This document shows positions 1 to 9,154 of a stretch of 64,000 bases of DNA, piece after piece; position 1 is the stretch's first letter; every line of letters starts with the position of its first letter. A program made the position numbers and the translations under genes. This DNA comes from Streptomyces longwoodensis (lineage in GTDB: Bacteria > Actinomycetota > Actinomycetes > Streptomycetales > Streptomycetaceae), in assembly GCF_001514125.1 (NCBI RefSeq), contig NZ_KQ948551.1, positions 519,291 to 583,290 on the forward strand, given 5' to 3'. The notes under the pieces were generated by a model that worked only from the letters and a program-made list of their open reading frames with translations, searched no databases and was not told the DNA's origin.

Positions 1-15
1 GGGAAGGAATTCGCC

Positions 16-396
16 GTGCCCGAAACCAGCGGTTCGACCGGACGCACTCCGGAGACGCACGTCATCGACTTCCGCGCCGCCGAGCAACTGCTCGCCGCGC
101 GCGACCCGCGGGGCGCGGTGAAGCTGCTCGACGGTGTCATCGCCGCCCACCCCGAGAACACCGCCGCCCGGCTGCTGCGCGCGCGTGCGTTCTTCGCCGC
201 CGCGCAACTGCGACCCGCGGAGCTGGAGTTCACGGTCGTCCTGGAGCGGGAACCGGACAACGCCTACGCCCACTACGCCCTCGGCCGCACCTACGAGCGG
301 CAGGGCCGTGACGACCAGGCCAAGCGCCACTTCCGGCTGGCCGCCGCGCTGGACCCCAACCCGCGCCACCTGAAGGCCGCCCGCTTCGACACGTGA
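16..396 (+). CDS. Small tetratricopeptide-repeat protein
   Basis: A 126-residue protein starting at GTG, with a strong purine-rich ribosome site (GGGAAGGAA) in the first nine bases of the window. After about 20 polar residues, residues 20-120 form about three TPR helix pairs: alternating Ala/Leu-rich helices with the typical small residues, for example the AHYALGRTYERQG segment and the DPN turn near the end. TPR proteins act as protein-protein adaptors. No enzyme domain and no signal peptide are visible, so it is probably cytoplasmic. The partner is unknown. The next gene is convergent, and the upstream neighbour lies outside the window. Confidence 0.85.
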   Translation: MPETSGSTGRTPETHVIDFRAAEQLLAARDPRGAVKLLDGVIAAHPENTAARLLRARAFFAAAQLRPAELEFTVVLEREPDNAYAHYALGRTYERQGRDDQAKRHFRLAAALDPNPRHLKAARFDT

Positions 397-459
397 GGCG
401 AAGGCGGCGCCGTGGGGGGCGTTCCTGCTGCTGTCCCTGCGACGCGGCACCGGGAGCCC

Positions 460-726
460 TCAGCGCGGACGCTGCTCCGGCGGGCGGTACGGCGGGACGT
501 CCGGGCCGGGCTGGTAGTGCGGGCCCTGCCGGATGTGCCGCAGGACGCGCGTCAGGTCCACCGTGATCACCAGCCACAGCACCCCGCACGCGGCCGCCCA
601 CCCCGGACGCCCGGCGAGCGCGAACGCCGCCGTGCCGAAGACCGACCAGGCGAGCCCCCACAGACACAGCCAGAGCCGCGCCCGCAGCGCGCTGCGCGCC
701 GTCCTCGGTTCGCTGCCCGTACGCAT
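460..726 (-). CDS. DUF6343 family small membrane protein
   Basis: An 88-residue protein beginning MRTGSEPRTARSAL. The ATG at 726 is chosen because GGAG lies 6 bases upstream. A GTG at 738 would place its start almost on top of the GAGGA. Residues about 20-60 hold two hydrophobic segments (LWLCLWGLAWSVFGTAAFAL, then a segment around WAAACGVLWLVITV). A basic segment and a Pro-rich tail with QGPHYQPGPD follow. This pattern is the Streptomyces family I know as DUF6343, which has no assigned function. It is probably a small inner-membrane protein. It converges with the TPR gene and diverges from the damaged gene that follows. Confidence 0.8.
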   Translation of the reverse strand: MRTGSEPRTARSALRARLWLCLWGLAWSVFGTAAFALAGRPGWAAACGVLWLVITVDLTRVLRHIRQGPHYQPGPDVPPYRPPEQRPR

Positions 727-779
727 CAGGTGCTCCACTCCTCACCGAGACACGTACCCACTGGCGGAAGGGGTCGCAC

Positions 780-1387
780 GTGCTGCCGGAGCCCGACGAG
801 CCGGCCGGGGCCCTGCTCGACCTCGCCGTGCCGCACGAGGACATCGACACGGCGGTCCGGCTCAGCCGCCGGGTGAGCGACGACCCGCGGGCACTGGCCT
901 GCCTGGAGCGGTCCGTGGCGCTGCTCGTGCGGGACATGGGCGAGGTCCGCGCACCGGTCGACCTGCCGGCGTACCCGGGGAGCTGCGCGGCCACGGCGCG
1001 CCACTTCCCGCTGTACGTCTTCGCGGCTGCCCTCCTGTACGTGCGCGCGTACCACCGCGCCCTGGGCGTGCCCGAGGAGGTCAGCCGCCACACCCTCGCC
1101 GACGTGGGCCGCGGCGTGGCCGTGCACCGCCGCCGGCACGGCCCCGGCCGCACATCGTCCGGTTCCAGGAGCAATTCCGGCTGAGCCACCTGCCCGAGGA
1201 GCCGGACGACACGGCTCCGGTGCGCTACGTCTTCGGCACCACGGATGTCCCCCTGGACCGGCTGCCGCGCCGGACGTGGCTGGAACGGGCGCTCGTGGAC
1301 CACCTCGGGGACGGAGGGCACTGGTACGTGGGGCACGGCTGGTTCCCGTGGGAAGAGGAGGGGACTCGAACGAGTGAACCTGCGTGA
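780..1387 (+). pseudogene. Acyltransferase-domain protein with internal deletion
   Basis: Two pieces of one Streptomyces family lie in different frames. The N-terminal part (GTG at 780, read to about 1145) has the typical LLDLAVPHEDI opening, a helical region with LVRDMGE, and ends at VAVHRRRHG. The C-terminal part resumes one frame away at about 1147 with IVRFQEQFRL, then YVFGTTDVPLDRLPRRT and HWYVGHGWF, ending in TGA at 1385-1387. In intact members, roughly 80-100 residues of GNAT-like acyltransferase fold (GWLSLHFRGELYQ region) lie between these blocks. Here they are gone and the reading frame is lost at the join. The in-frame product would stop at 1184 and lack the catalytic core. Family assignment is from memory. 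Confidence 0.75.
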
Positions 1388-1426
1388 CGGAGGAACGGCC
1401 GGGCGGGGACCGGCCGTTGGACGGAC

Positions 1427-2122
1427 ATGACGCCGAAACTGCGAGACGGATACGAAGGCACCGGACCCGGTGCGATCACACCCGACGGCTGCGCGGTCGA
1501 GCTCTACTCACGGCTGCCCGTGGGCGCCGAGCCGGACATCGTCGCTGAAGCGGTGCCCGCGGGAGCGCACATCCTGGAACTGGGCAGCGGGGCGGGCCGG
1601 GTGACCCACGCCCTGCTGGAGCGCGGGTTCACTGTCACGGCGGTGGACGAGTCGCCGCAGATGCTGGAGCGCGTCCGGGGGGCCCGCACGATATGCAGCC
1701 CCATCGAGACCCTCGACCTCGGCGACGAGACGTTCGACGCGGTGATGCTCGGGTCGTTCCTCGTCCACGCGGGCGACGAGGACGTCCGCCGCGGCCTGCT
1801 GCGCACCTGCGTCCGGCACGTGGCGCCGGGCGGCTGCGTCCTCATCCAGCGCGAGGGGGAGGACTACCACACCGACCTGCCGCGGGAACGCGTCGATCCC
1901 AGCGGCTTCACGGTACGGATCCTGTCGGCCGACCCGGTCGGCGACGGGGTGCACTCGGTGCACGCCGAGTACGCGTTCCCGGACGCGGTCTGGACCCAGA
2001 CGTTCCTCTCCCGCCCCCTGACCCGGGAGCAGTTCGAACGCGCCCTCGGGGAGGAGGGGTTGCGAGTCGACCGCTACCTCACCGAGGACCGGACATGGGT
2101 CCGGGCGGTACCGATGACTTAG
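1427..2122 (+). CDS. Class I SAM-dependent methyltransferase
   Basis: 231 residues. The glycine-rich SAM-binding motif I is clear (HILELGSGAGRVTHALLERG, residues about 48-67), followed by the acidic motif II region (VTAVDESPQMLERVR) and the post-motif FDAVMLGSFLVH. The C-terminal half is a beta-rich substrate lid of unknown specificity. The substrate cannot be read from the sequence. It starts at ATG with only a weak purine stretch (GGACGG) upstream. It follows the damaged acyltransferase-domain gene by 40 bases on the same strand and is followed by a DoxX-like gene, with no obvious pathway link. It should be cytoplasmic. Confidence 0.85.
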   Translation: MTPKLRDGYEGTGPGAITPDGCAVELYSRLPVGAEPDIVAEAVPAGAHILELGSGAGRVTHALLERGFTVTAVDESPQMLERVRGARTICSPIETLDLGDETFDAVMLGSFLVHAGDEDVRRGLLRTCVRHVAPGGCVLIQREGEDYHTDLPRERVDPSGFTVRILSADPVGDGVHSVHAEYAFPDAVWTQTFLSRPLTREQFERALGEEGLRVDRYLTEDRTWVRAVPMT

Positions 2123-2183
2123 GGACGCGGGCGGGGTCTATCCGGGTGACAGCACGATGGACCGCTTCCCCCAGGAGACCCTT

Positions 2184-2675
2184 ATGTCCGAGACCACCGC
2201 TTCCGTCGCCGGCGCCGCCCCCACCGCCTCCCTCGCGTCCCCGGCCGGGCCCGGCGCCGCCGTCGCCGAGCCGGTGACCCTGACCGCCCGGCGCCGTCGC
2301 GCCCGGATGGCGCTGCGCGGGCTCCAGGTGCTGCTCGCCCTGTTCTACGCGATCGCCAGCGCGCTGCCGAAGCTGATCGCCCTCCCGGCGGCCGTCGAGG
2401 CCTTCGACGAGCTGGGCTGGGGGACGGCGGGGATGTACACCGTCGGCGCCCTCGAACTGGCCGGTGCCGTCGCGCTGTTGGTGCCGGTGCTCCAGTCGGT
2501 CGCGGCGATCGCCCTCAGCGGGCTGATGGTGGGCGCGTTCGTCGTCCAGCTCACGGCCTTCGACGGGGAGAACGCGGCCACGCCCCTCGTCCTGATCGTC
2601 CCGCTGGCACTGATCGCCTGGGCGCGGCGCGACCGCAACGCCGAGCTGCTGCGTCTGGTCCGTGGCGGGGAGTGA
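2184..2675 (+). CDS. DoxX-like integral membrane protein
   Basis: 163 residues. The ATG at 2184 is preferred because CAGGAG lies 6-9 bases before it. An in-frame ATG at 2157 lacks such a site. An Ala/Pro-rich, charged N-terminus (about residues 1-45, ending in a basic ARRRRAR stretch) leads into four hydrophobic segments between residues about 48 and 150. The first contains LLALFYAIASALPKLIALP, the pattern of DoxX/DUF4870-type four-helix proteins. A short basic tail follows. DoxX relatives have been linked to quinone and redox functions, but nothing here identifies a substrate. Call by topology and motif only. Confidence 0.7.
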   Translation: MSETTASVAGAAPTASLASPAGPGAAVAEPVTLTARRRRARMALRGLQVLLALFYAIASALPKLIALPAAVEAFDELGWGTAGMYTVGALELAGAVALLVPVLQSVAAIALSGLMVGAFVVQLTAFDGENAATPLVLIVPLALIAWARRDRNAELLRLVRGGE

Positions 2676-2768
2676 GCCGCGCGGGCCGTGGGAGCCTGGG
2701 GCCGCGGGGAGCCTGGGGCGGCGGCGGGATCAGGCCGGTCGGTTCGGTCGGCGTCGGCCCGGTGAGGG

Positions 2769-3395
2769 TCAGCGCGGACCGGGGCGACCAGGGCCGGAGC
2801 CCCGACCGGAGCCCTGACCGAAGCCCTGGCCAGGGCCTTGAGCAGGGCCCTTGCCGGGGATGACGCCGGGGGTGCCGCTCAGGCCGCGCAGGGCCCGCAG
2901 CCGTTCCATCTCGCGGCGGTCGCGCTTGGTGGGGCGGCCCGCGCCACGGTCCCGGATGCCGGCCGGCGCGATCGCCTCGCGGGGCGGGGGCGGCGGACTG
3001 TTGTCGATGTAGCACTGCGCGGCGACCGGCGCACCGACCCGCTTGCGGATGAGGCGGGTGACGATCACGACCCGCTCCCGGTATTCCTGGCGCACGCGCA
3101 CCTCGTCGCCGATACGGACGGAGTAGGCGGGCTTCACCCGCTCCCCGTTCACCCGGACGTGCCCGCCCCGGCAGGCGGTGGCGCCCTGGGAACGGGTCTT
3201 GACCAGCCGGACCGACCAGATCCAGCTGTCGATGCGCACGGACTCTCCGGCCGCCGGTCCGGCCGCCTCGGCGGCGGCCACCGCCGCGGCGGTCTTCGGG
3301 TCCGGCGCCGAGCCCTCCGCGACGGCGGGCGGGCGCTCGGCGGACGTCCCGCCGGCCGTGCCCGTCGTCTCCTGCTCCGCGCCTTCAGCAACCAT
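2769..3395 (-). CDS. S4 domain RNA-binding protein (HslR-like)
   Basis: 208 residues from the ATG at 3395; a GTG nine codons upstream is possible. Residues about 52-115 are an S4 RNA-binding domain: VRIDSWIWSVRLVKTRSQG, then GGHVRVNGERVKPAYSVRIGD, the fold of HslR/Hsp15 heat-shock ribosome-recycling proteins. It is flanked by an Ala/Pro-rich acidic N-terminal region and a basic KRDRREMERLRALRG segment. The C-terminus ends in a Gly/Gln/Pro-rich tail built on repeated GQG and GPG units. Hsp15 binds stalled 50S subunits carrying peptidyl-tRNA; whether that role applies here is inference. It is divergent from the uracil-DNA glycosylase gene, with only 68 bases between them. Confidence 0.8.
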   Translation of the reverse strand: MVAEGAEQETTGTAGGTSAERPPAVAEGSAPDPKTAAAVAAAEAAGPAAGESVRIDSWIWSVRLVKTRSQGATACRGGHVRVNGERVKPAYSVRIGDEVRVRQEYRERVVIVTRLIRKRVGAPVAAQCYIDNSPPPPPREAIAPAGIRDRGAGRPTKRDRREMERLRALRGLSGTPGVIPGKGPAQGPGQGFGQGSGRGSGPGRPGPR

Positions 3396-3463
3396 GTACC
3401 CGACGATAACCGCTCGCCCCACGCGACCCGGAACCGTTTTCGCTCCCGGCCTACCGTGGGGGC

Positions 3464-4246
3464 ATGAGCACCCAGGACCCCGCCGGTCTCGCCGACCTCG
3501 ACCACCGCATCTCCGGTTGCCGCGCGTGCCCCCGGCTGGTCGCCTGGCGGGAGGAGGTCGCCCGGGTCAAGCGGGCCGCCTTCGCCGACTGGACGTACTG
3601 GGGGCGCCCGGTGCCGGGCTTCGGGCCGGACGACGCCCGGCTGCTGGTCCTCGGGCTCGCCCCGGCCGCGCACGGCGGCAACCGCACGGGCCGGATGTTC
3701 ACCGGCGACCGATCGGGCGACGTGCTGTACCGGGCGCTGTACGACGTGGGTCTCGCCTCCCAGCCGGAGGCGGTCACCGTGGACGACGGACTGGAGCTGT
3801 ACGGCGTCCGGATCACCTCACCGGTGCACTGCGCGCCGCCCGAGAACAAGCCGACCCCGACGGAACGGGACACCTGCCGCTCCTGGCTGGTGCAGGAGCT
3901 GCGGCTGCTGCGGCCGACCGTGCGGGCGGTGGTCGTGCTGGGCGCGTTCGGCTGGCAGGCCGCGCTGCCGGCGTTCGCCGAGGCGGGCTGGACCGTGCCG
4001 AGGCCCCGCCCGGCCTTCGGCCACGGGGTCCGGGTGACGCTGGACCCGACGGCAGCCCCGACGGCAGCCCCGGCGGGGGCCTCACCGGAGGTCTCGCCCG
4101 TGGCTCCGGCCGACGCTGCCGCCCCGCTCGACCTCTTCGGCTGCTTCCACGTCAGCCAGCGCAACACCTTCACCGGCCGCCTCACCCCCGAGATGCTCCG
4201 CGAGGTCCTGCGGACGGCGGCGACCACGGCGGGGCTGCTGCCGTGA
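3464..4246 (+). CDS. Family 5 (UDGb) uracil-DNA glycosylase
   Basis: 260 residues. It removes uracil, and in this family also other deaminated bases, from DNA. Motif 1 is GLAPAAHGGNRTGRMFTGD (residues about 65-83) and motif 2 is HVSQRNTFTGRLT near residue 228. N-terminal cysteines in SGCRACPRLV, with further cysteines such as PVHCAPP, fit the 4Fe-4S site of thermophile-type and actinobacterial enzymes. Between the two halves is an Ala/Pro-rich insertion (about residues 192-215) that is longer than usual. The ATG follows TACCGT by 6 bases, so the message may be leaderless. The -35 side does not fit the damage motif found at uvrA, uvrB and ogt. Confidence 0.9.
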   Translation: MSTQDPAGLADLDHRISGCRACPRLVAWREEVARVKRAAFADWTYWGRPVPGFGPDDARLLVLGLAPAAHGGNRTGRMFTGDRSGDVLYRALYDVGLASQPEAVTVDDGLELYGVRITSPVHCAPPENKPTPTERDTCRSWLVQELRLLRPTVRAVVVLGAFGWQAALPAFAEAGWTVPRPRPAFGHGVRVTLDPTAAPTAAPAGASPEVSPVAPADAAAPLDLFGCFHVSQRNTFTGRLTPEMLREVLRTAATTAGLLP

Positions 4247-4276
4247 CGCCGACAGGGGCCGCCGGGTGCCGTCCGC

Positions 4277-4809
<533 letters not shown>

Positions 4810-4813
<4 letters not shown>

Positions 4814-5232
4814 GCGCCCGCACCGCCGTCCTCCACCGGTACAGCGGCGGTGGCCGTGATCTCGACCAGCTGCCCGGGATAGCCGAGGCAGGCCACACCG
4901 AGGAGCGTCGAGGCGTGCGGGCCGGCGCTGAGTCCGGACGCCACGACCACGTCCCACACGGCGGACAGGGCGGCGGTCTCGCTGCTCACCACGTACACCT
5001 CGGTGGCGAGCACGTGCTCCAGGTCGCTGCCGACGGCCCCCAGTTGCTCGCGCAGGTTGGCGATGACCTGCTCGGCCTGCCGGACGGGATCCCCGGCGCC
5101 GACCAGCTTCCCGTCGGCGTCGAGCGGAACCGACCCGGCCAGGAAGGCCAGCTTGGTCCCGGCCTCGACCACGGACGCGTGCGAGTAGCGGGGCGGAGGG
5201 AAGAGACCCGGGACGGTGACGCGCTGGATCAA
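4810..5232 (-). CDS. RidA/YjgF family enamine/imine deaminase-like protein
   Basis: About 140 residues. An in-frame GTG at 5241 overlaps the AGGAG itself, whereas TTG at 5232 lies 8 bases from it, so TTG is the better start and gives a protein beginning with IQRVTVPGLF. The RidA signature region is present: FLAGSVPLDADGKLVGAGD near residue 35, then DPVRQAEQVIANLREQL, the TEVYVV strand and the C-terminal PGQLVEITATAAVP. RidA proteins hydrolyse reactive 2-aminoacrylate and related imines in the cytoplasm; some family branches have other substrates. It is followed by the overlapping GNAT gene. Confidence 0.85.
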
Positions 5233-5334
5233 GGGGCTCACTCCTGAGGGCTGGGACGGGCGGTGCCGGGGCTCTCGCCGAGGCCGGGCACGGCGTAGGA
5301 CGGTTGACGGCGGGACGGACGAACGACGGTCAAC

Positions 5335-5994
5335 TCACCGATCATTGGGCCCCCGGGGCCCGACCGCACCCCAATTTCGCTGCCGCCCACCCGAAGGGGG
5401 CGACGCCCCCACGGCCCGCCCCGACGCGGACAACCGCCGGGCACACTCCTGCGCGAGATGCGGGTACGCCTCGGCAATCGCCGCGAGAATCCGCCGAGCG
5501 AGCAGGGATTCGGCGGCCCGCCGCCCGACCCGCCCCCGCGATCCGCTCAACAACGCGTCGTACCGCCAGAGGTGACGCCACAAGTGATCGACCTGGAGCC
5601 GGGCGGCGGCACCGCGTTCCTCCGACCCGTCCACTCCCGCCAGCGCCGCGAGCCGGCGTGGGTCCAGCCGCGGCACGTCGATCGGCACGGCCGCGATCCG
5701 CGCCAGCACCTCTCTGCGCCGGCGCAACGCGGCCGCCCTCGCCACGGCCGACCGTCGTGCGGCGGTGGCCGGCAGCGTCCGGAACTCCTCGCTCCGCTCG
5801 ACGACTTCCACTCGCTCGACGCGGTAGAGGCGGGTCCGCACGGCACGGAAGGACGGGTGGTCCACCACGAGATCGGGCTCCCCGAGCAGCCGCCGCACCA
5901 TGCCCACCGTCCACCCCCGCGCCCGCAGGCCGGCAACCGAGAGGTGCGCGCCCCGCCCGCCCGCCACTTCACCGTCACGCTCACGCCCTACCAT
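5335..5994 (-). CDS. Uncharacterised Streptomyces protein with damage-type promoter motif
   Basis: 219 residues, Arg-rich, not recognised as any named family. Residues about 15-60 read LSVAGLRARGWTVGMVRRLL, then GEPD and a short RLYRVERVE strand. This pattern occurs in small actinobacterial proteins where a helix-turn-helix-like start is followed by helical segments. The middle is strongly helical and basic (RRSAVARAAALRRRREVLARI). The C-terminal 30 residues are Gly/Pro/Arg-rich and look disordered. No signal peptide or membrane span is present. A near match to the PafBC promoter motif lies upstream at 6050-6072 on the same strand. Function unknown; nucleic-acid binding is only a guess from the charge. 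Confidence 0.6.
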   Translation of the reverse strand: MVGRERDGEVAGGRGAHLSVAGLRARGWTVGMVRRLLGEPDLVVDHPSFRAVRTRLYRVERVEVVERSEEFRTLPATAARRSAVARAAALRRRREVLARIAAVPIDVPRLDPRRLAALAGVDGSEERGAAARLQVDHLWRHLWRYDALLSGSRGRVGRRAAESLLARRILAAIAEAYPHLAQECARRLSASGRAVGASPPSGGRQRNWGAVGPRGPNDR

Positions 5995-6049
5995 CCGACG
6001 CCCCCGTCATCATCGACAGTCGTCACGCTGAGTGACGACTCCGACTCCA

Positions 6050-6072
6050 TTGATAACGCGAGCCACTGACAA
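6050..6072 (-). promoter_or_regulatory. Near match to PafBC (RecA-independent) promoter motif
   Basis: Reading the minus strand from 6072: TTGTCAGTG, 8 bases (GCTCGCGT), then TATCAA followed by T. The -35 half is perfect. The -10 half misses the final T of TANNNT by one base. It points toward the unknown gene starting at 5994. Confidence 0.5.
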
Positions 6073-6143
6073 TCGGTCCCCGAACCCCTCCGCACCGGAT
6101 ATTCACCTGCCGAGGTGCCCACCCGCCCCCTACCCTCCCGCCC

Positions 6144-6926
6144 ATGCCCACCCTCAGCGACGAGGCGTTCCTCGACACCACGACCCGGCGCCTGGCCGCT
6201 CTCCCCACCGTCCGGGCCGTGGCCCTCGGCGGCTCGCGGGCCCAGGGCACTGCCCGGCCGGACAGCGACTGGGACCTGGCCGTCTACTACCGCGGCCCCT
6301 TCGACCCCGACGACCTGCGGGCCATCGGCTGGGAGGGCGAGGTGTCCGAGGTCGGCGGCTGGGGCGGCGGACTCTTCAACGGCGGCGCCTGGCTGACCAT
6401 CGACGACCGCCGCGTCGACGTCCACTACCGCGACCTCGACGTCGTGGAACACGAACTCGCCGAGGCTCAGCAGGGCCGCTTCCACGTCGAGCCCTTGCTC
6501 TTCCACCTGGCCGGCATCCCCAGCTACCTGCTGGCAGCCGAACTGGCCGTCAACAAGACCCTGCACGGCCACCCGCCCCGCCCCGACACCTACCCGCCGC
6601 TGCTCCGTCGCACGGCGAGCGACCACTGGCACGGCACGGCCCGTGCCACCCTCGCGTACGCCAGGAGCGCGCACGCACCCGCCGGCCGCCGCACCGAGAC
6701 GGTCGGCGCCCTCGCGGTCGCCGCGGCCCAGGCAGCGCACGCGGTGCTCGCGGCCCGCGGCGAGTGGGTGACGAACGAGAAACGCCTCCTGGAGCGCGCC
6801 GGGCTGCGGGAGGTCGACGAGCTGGTCGGCGCGGCGGCCACCGGAGGCTCCGACGGGCTCGCCCGGGCGGTCGACGAGGCGCTCGCCCTGTTCGACGAAG
6901 GGATCACCGCGGCCACGCGCGCGTGA
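6144..6926 (+). CDS. Nucleotidyltransferase-fold protein (MNT/KNT type)
   Basis: 260 residues. The N-terminal domain has the polymerase-beta nucleotidyltransferase signature GGSRAQGTARPDSDWDLAVYY (GGS plus the D-x-D pair, residues about 33-49) and a third acidic position in RRVDVHYRD. The C-terminal half is helical, as in kanamycin-nucleotidyltransferase-like and MNT proteins. It should transfer a nucleotide to a small molecule or protein, but the target is unknown. No HEPN toxin gene lies beside it, so a toxin-antitoxin role is not supported. A TACCCT box 8 bases before the ATG suggests a leaderless or nearly leaderless transcript. Confidence 0.8.
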   Translation: MPTLSDEAFLDTTTRRLAALPTVRAVALGGSRAQGTARPDSDWDLAVYYRGPFDPDDLRAIGWEGEVSEVGGWGGGLFNGGAWLTIDDRRVDVHYRDLDVVEHELAEAQQGRFHVEPLLFHLAGIPSYLLAAELAVNKTLHGHPPRPDTYPPLLRRTASDHWHGTARATLAYARSAHAPAGRRTETVGALAVAAAQAAHAVLAARGEWVTNEKRLLERAGLREVDELVGAAATGGSDGLARAVDEALALFDEGITAATRA

Positions 6927-7147
6927 CCCTCCGACCGCCTGCCGGGACGATGCTCATCCGCCGCATCCGGCGCGGCACGGATCGCGTACTTGAAGAAACC
7001 GCCCGCCCACCCCCTCCCGCACCTCCCGTCACCTCCCTGAAACCCCGCCGCACCACCATCTCCAAGATCTCCCCGTACCGTGGAGGGAGCGCCCGGCCGC
7101 TGTAGTCCGACGGTGTTGTTCGCCCGCCCCGTTCGGACAGGAGTCAC

Positions 7148-9154
7148 GTGTCGCGTTCCGTGTTGTCGTTGCCGCCCTGGATCACGCACGCCTTGCGGGC
7201 CCAGCGCGGGCCCGTGCCGTGGGCCGCGGTCGGGCGGGGGGCGCTGGCCGCCGGGCCCGTGCTGGTCGCGGGGATGGCGGTGGGGCGTACCGCGCTCGGG
7301 GTGCTCGCCGCCATCGGGGCCATGCTCGCCGGGATCAACGACCGGCCCGGCAGCCGGCGGGCCTCCGTCAAGCGGCTCGGTGTGCCCGCGCTCGCGGGGG
7401 CGGTCGGTCTGGTCGTCGGGACGGCCGCGGGGGAGCGGGTCCCGCCCCTCGCGCTGACCGTGCTGCTCACCGGGCTCGGACTGGTCGCCGGGTGCGTCAG
7501 CGCCGTCGGACCGGTCGCCTCCGCCGCCGGTACGCAGGTGCTCGTGGCCGCCGCTCTCGGCGCCGGGATGCCCGTGCCGGAGCCCGGCTGGGCGCGGGCG
7601 CTCGCCTTCCTCGCCGGTGCCGCCTGGCTGCTCGCGCTGCGGCTGGCCCTGCCCACGCCCGGCGCGCTCGCCGGTGACTTCCGGTTCGACGGCGAGCGGG
7701 CGGCCGTCGCCGACGTGTACGACGCCATCGCCCGGCTCCTCGACGCCGTCGGCACCGCCGACGCCCGTACCCGCCGCTTCGCCCTCACCGCCGCCCTCGA
7801 CCACGCCCAGGACGCCCTCACCGGGCCCCGGCTCCGGCGCTGGGCCTCCTCCGCCGCCGAACGGCGCCTGCACGCGCAGTACGCCGCCGCCCTGCCCCTC
7901 GCCGAAGCCGCCACCGCCCTCGCCTGGGCCGGGGACCCGGTTCCCGCGCGGGCCGCCGAGGGGCCCCGGCGCCTCGCCGCCGCCGTACGGGACCACGCGC
8001 CCACCGGACCGCTGCCGGCACCCTCCCGCGACGCGCCCGGCCTGCGCGCCCTCGACGACGCCCTGCTGCACGCCGCCCACACCTTCGACCGCGACGGCGG
8101 GCACCGGGACCTGCACACCCGCCGCCGTACCGTCCGCGGCCTGCTGCACACCGCCTTCGGACCCGGCGGGCGCGAGTACGGCCTCCGGGTCGCCCTGTCC
8201 TTCGGCGCCGGTGCCGGGACCGCCCAGGCGCTGCACCACTCCCACTGGTACGGGCAGCACGCGCACTGGTACTGGATGCCCGCCACCGCCGTCTTCCTCG
8301 TCAAGCCCGACCTCGGGCCGCTCGTCTCGCGCGTGCTGTGCCGGGCCGCCGGCACGGTGCTCGGCGCGCTGCTGTTCGCCGCCTTCGCCGCCGTCCTGCC
8401 GCGGCCCGAGGGGCTCGTCGCCCTGGTCGCCGTGTGCGGCGCCCTGGTGCCCGTCGCCACCCGGCACTTCGCCGCGCAGACCGCCGTGGTCACCGTGCTC
8501 GTGCTCGCCCTGGTGATGGTCGGCGGCGAACCGCAGGCGTCCGTCAGCCGCATCGCCGAGACGCTCCTGGCCTGCCTCATCGTCCTGATCGCCGGGCACC
8601 TGCCGCTGCCCGGCCGGCGAGGTGGCCAGGTCCGGGCCCGGCTCGCGGCCGCCGGGGAGGCGGCGGGCGCCTACCTTCGCCATGTCCTCGACGGCTCCGA
8701 CAGTCACGGCGGCCATAGCAGTCACAACGGCGGCTCCAGCAGCCGCAGTGGCTCCGACGGCTCCGGCCCTGCCGACGCCCGTCACGCTGCCGGCGGCCCC
8801 GACGACCGCGCCACCCGCTGGACCCTGCGCCGAGAGGCGTACCGGGCGCTCGCCGAGGCCCGTACCGCCATCGCCCTCGCCGCCGCCGAACTGCCCGCCC
8901 TCGCCCGGCACTCCGCGGGCACCGACGAGGTCGCCGTCCTCCTCGAACGGCTCGTCGACACCACCACCGCCTGCGCCGTCCACCTCGACGACACCGGCCG
9001 GCTCACCCCGCACCTCACCGAACGGCTCGCCGAGGTGCTCGACGAACTCGCCGCCCGCGGGGAGCGCGTGGGCGACCACGTCCCGCGCTCGCACCCCGCC
9101 AGGCCGTCCGCCGGCCCTCCGTCTCACTCCACCCGGATCCACACGGGCGCGTGA
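7148..9154 (+). CDS. FUSC family inner-membrane protein
   Basis: 668 residues from GTG at 7148 with CAGGAG 5 bases upstream. Two blocks of transmembrane helices (roughly residues 25-175 and 340-490) are each followed by a large cytoplasmic region, the layout of fusaric-acid-resistance and YccS-type proteins. The second block contains HWYWMPATAVFLVKPDLGP, a conserved FUSC segment. Residues about 517-545 are a His/Ser/Gly/Asn-rich low-complexity loop. Relatives are thought to export aromatic acids; the substrate here is unknown. Its last 31 bases overlap, tail to tail, the end of the convergent nuclease gene. Confidence 0.85.
   Translation: MSRSVLSLPPWITHALRAQRGPVPWAAVGRGALAAGPVLVAGMAVGRTALGVLAAIGAMLAGINDRPGSRRASVKRLGVPALAGAVGLVVGTAAGERVPPLALTVLLTGLGLVAGCVSAVGPVASAAGTQVLVAAALGAGMPVPEPGWARALAFLAGAAWLLALRLALPTPGALAGDFRFDGERAAVADVYDAIARLLDAVGTADARTRRFALTAALDHAQDALTGPRLRRWASSAAERRLHAQYAAALPLAEAATALAWAGDPVPARAAEGPRRLAAAVRDHAPTGPLPAPSRDAPGLRALDDALLHAAHTFDRDGGHRDLHTRRRTVRGLLHTAFGPGGREYGLRVALSFGAGAGTAQALHHSHWYGQHAHWYWMPATAVFLVKPDLGPLVSRVLCRAAGTVLGALLFAAFAAVLPRPEGLVALVAVCGALVPVATRHFAAQTAVVTVLVLALVMVGGEPQASVSRIAETLLACLIVLIAGHLPLPGRRGGQVRARLAAAGEAAGAYLRHVLDGSDSHGGHSSHNGGSSSRSGSDGSGPADARHAAGGPDDRATRWTLRREAYRALAEARTAIALAAAELPALARHSAGTDEVAVLLERLVDTTTACAVHLDDTGRLTPHLTERLAEVLDELAARGERVGDHVPRSHPARPSAGPPSHSTRIHTGA

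Noticed and set aside
3430..3463. Possible PafBC motif before the uracil-DNA glycosylase gene
   Set aside because: The -10-like TACCGT is well placed, but the -35 region is not TTGTCRGTG.
6144..6926. MNT/HEPN toxin-antitoxin pair
   Set aside because: The nucleotidyltransferase has no HEPN-type neighbour on either side.
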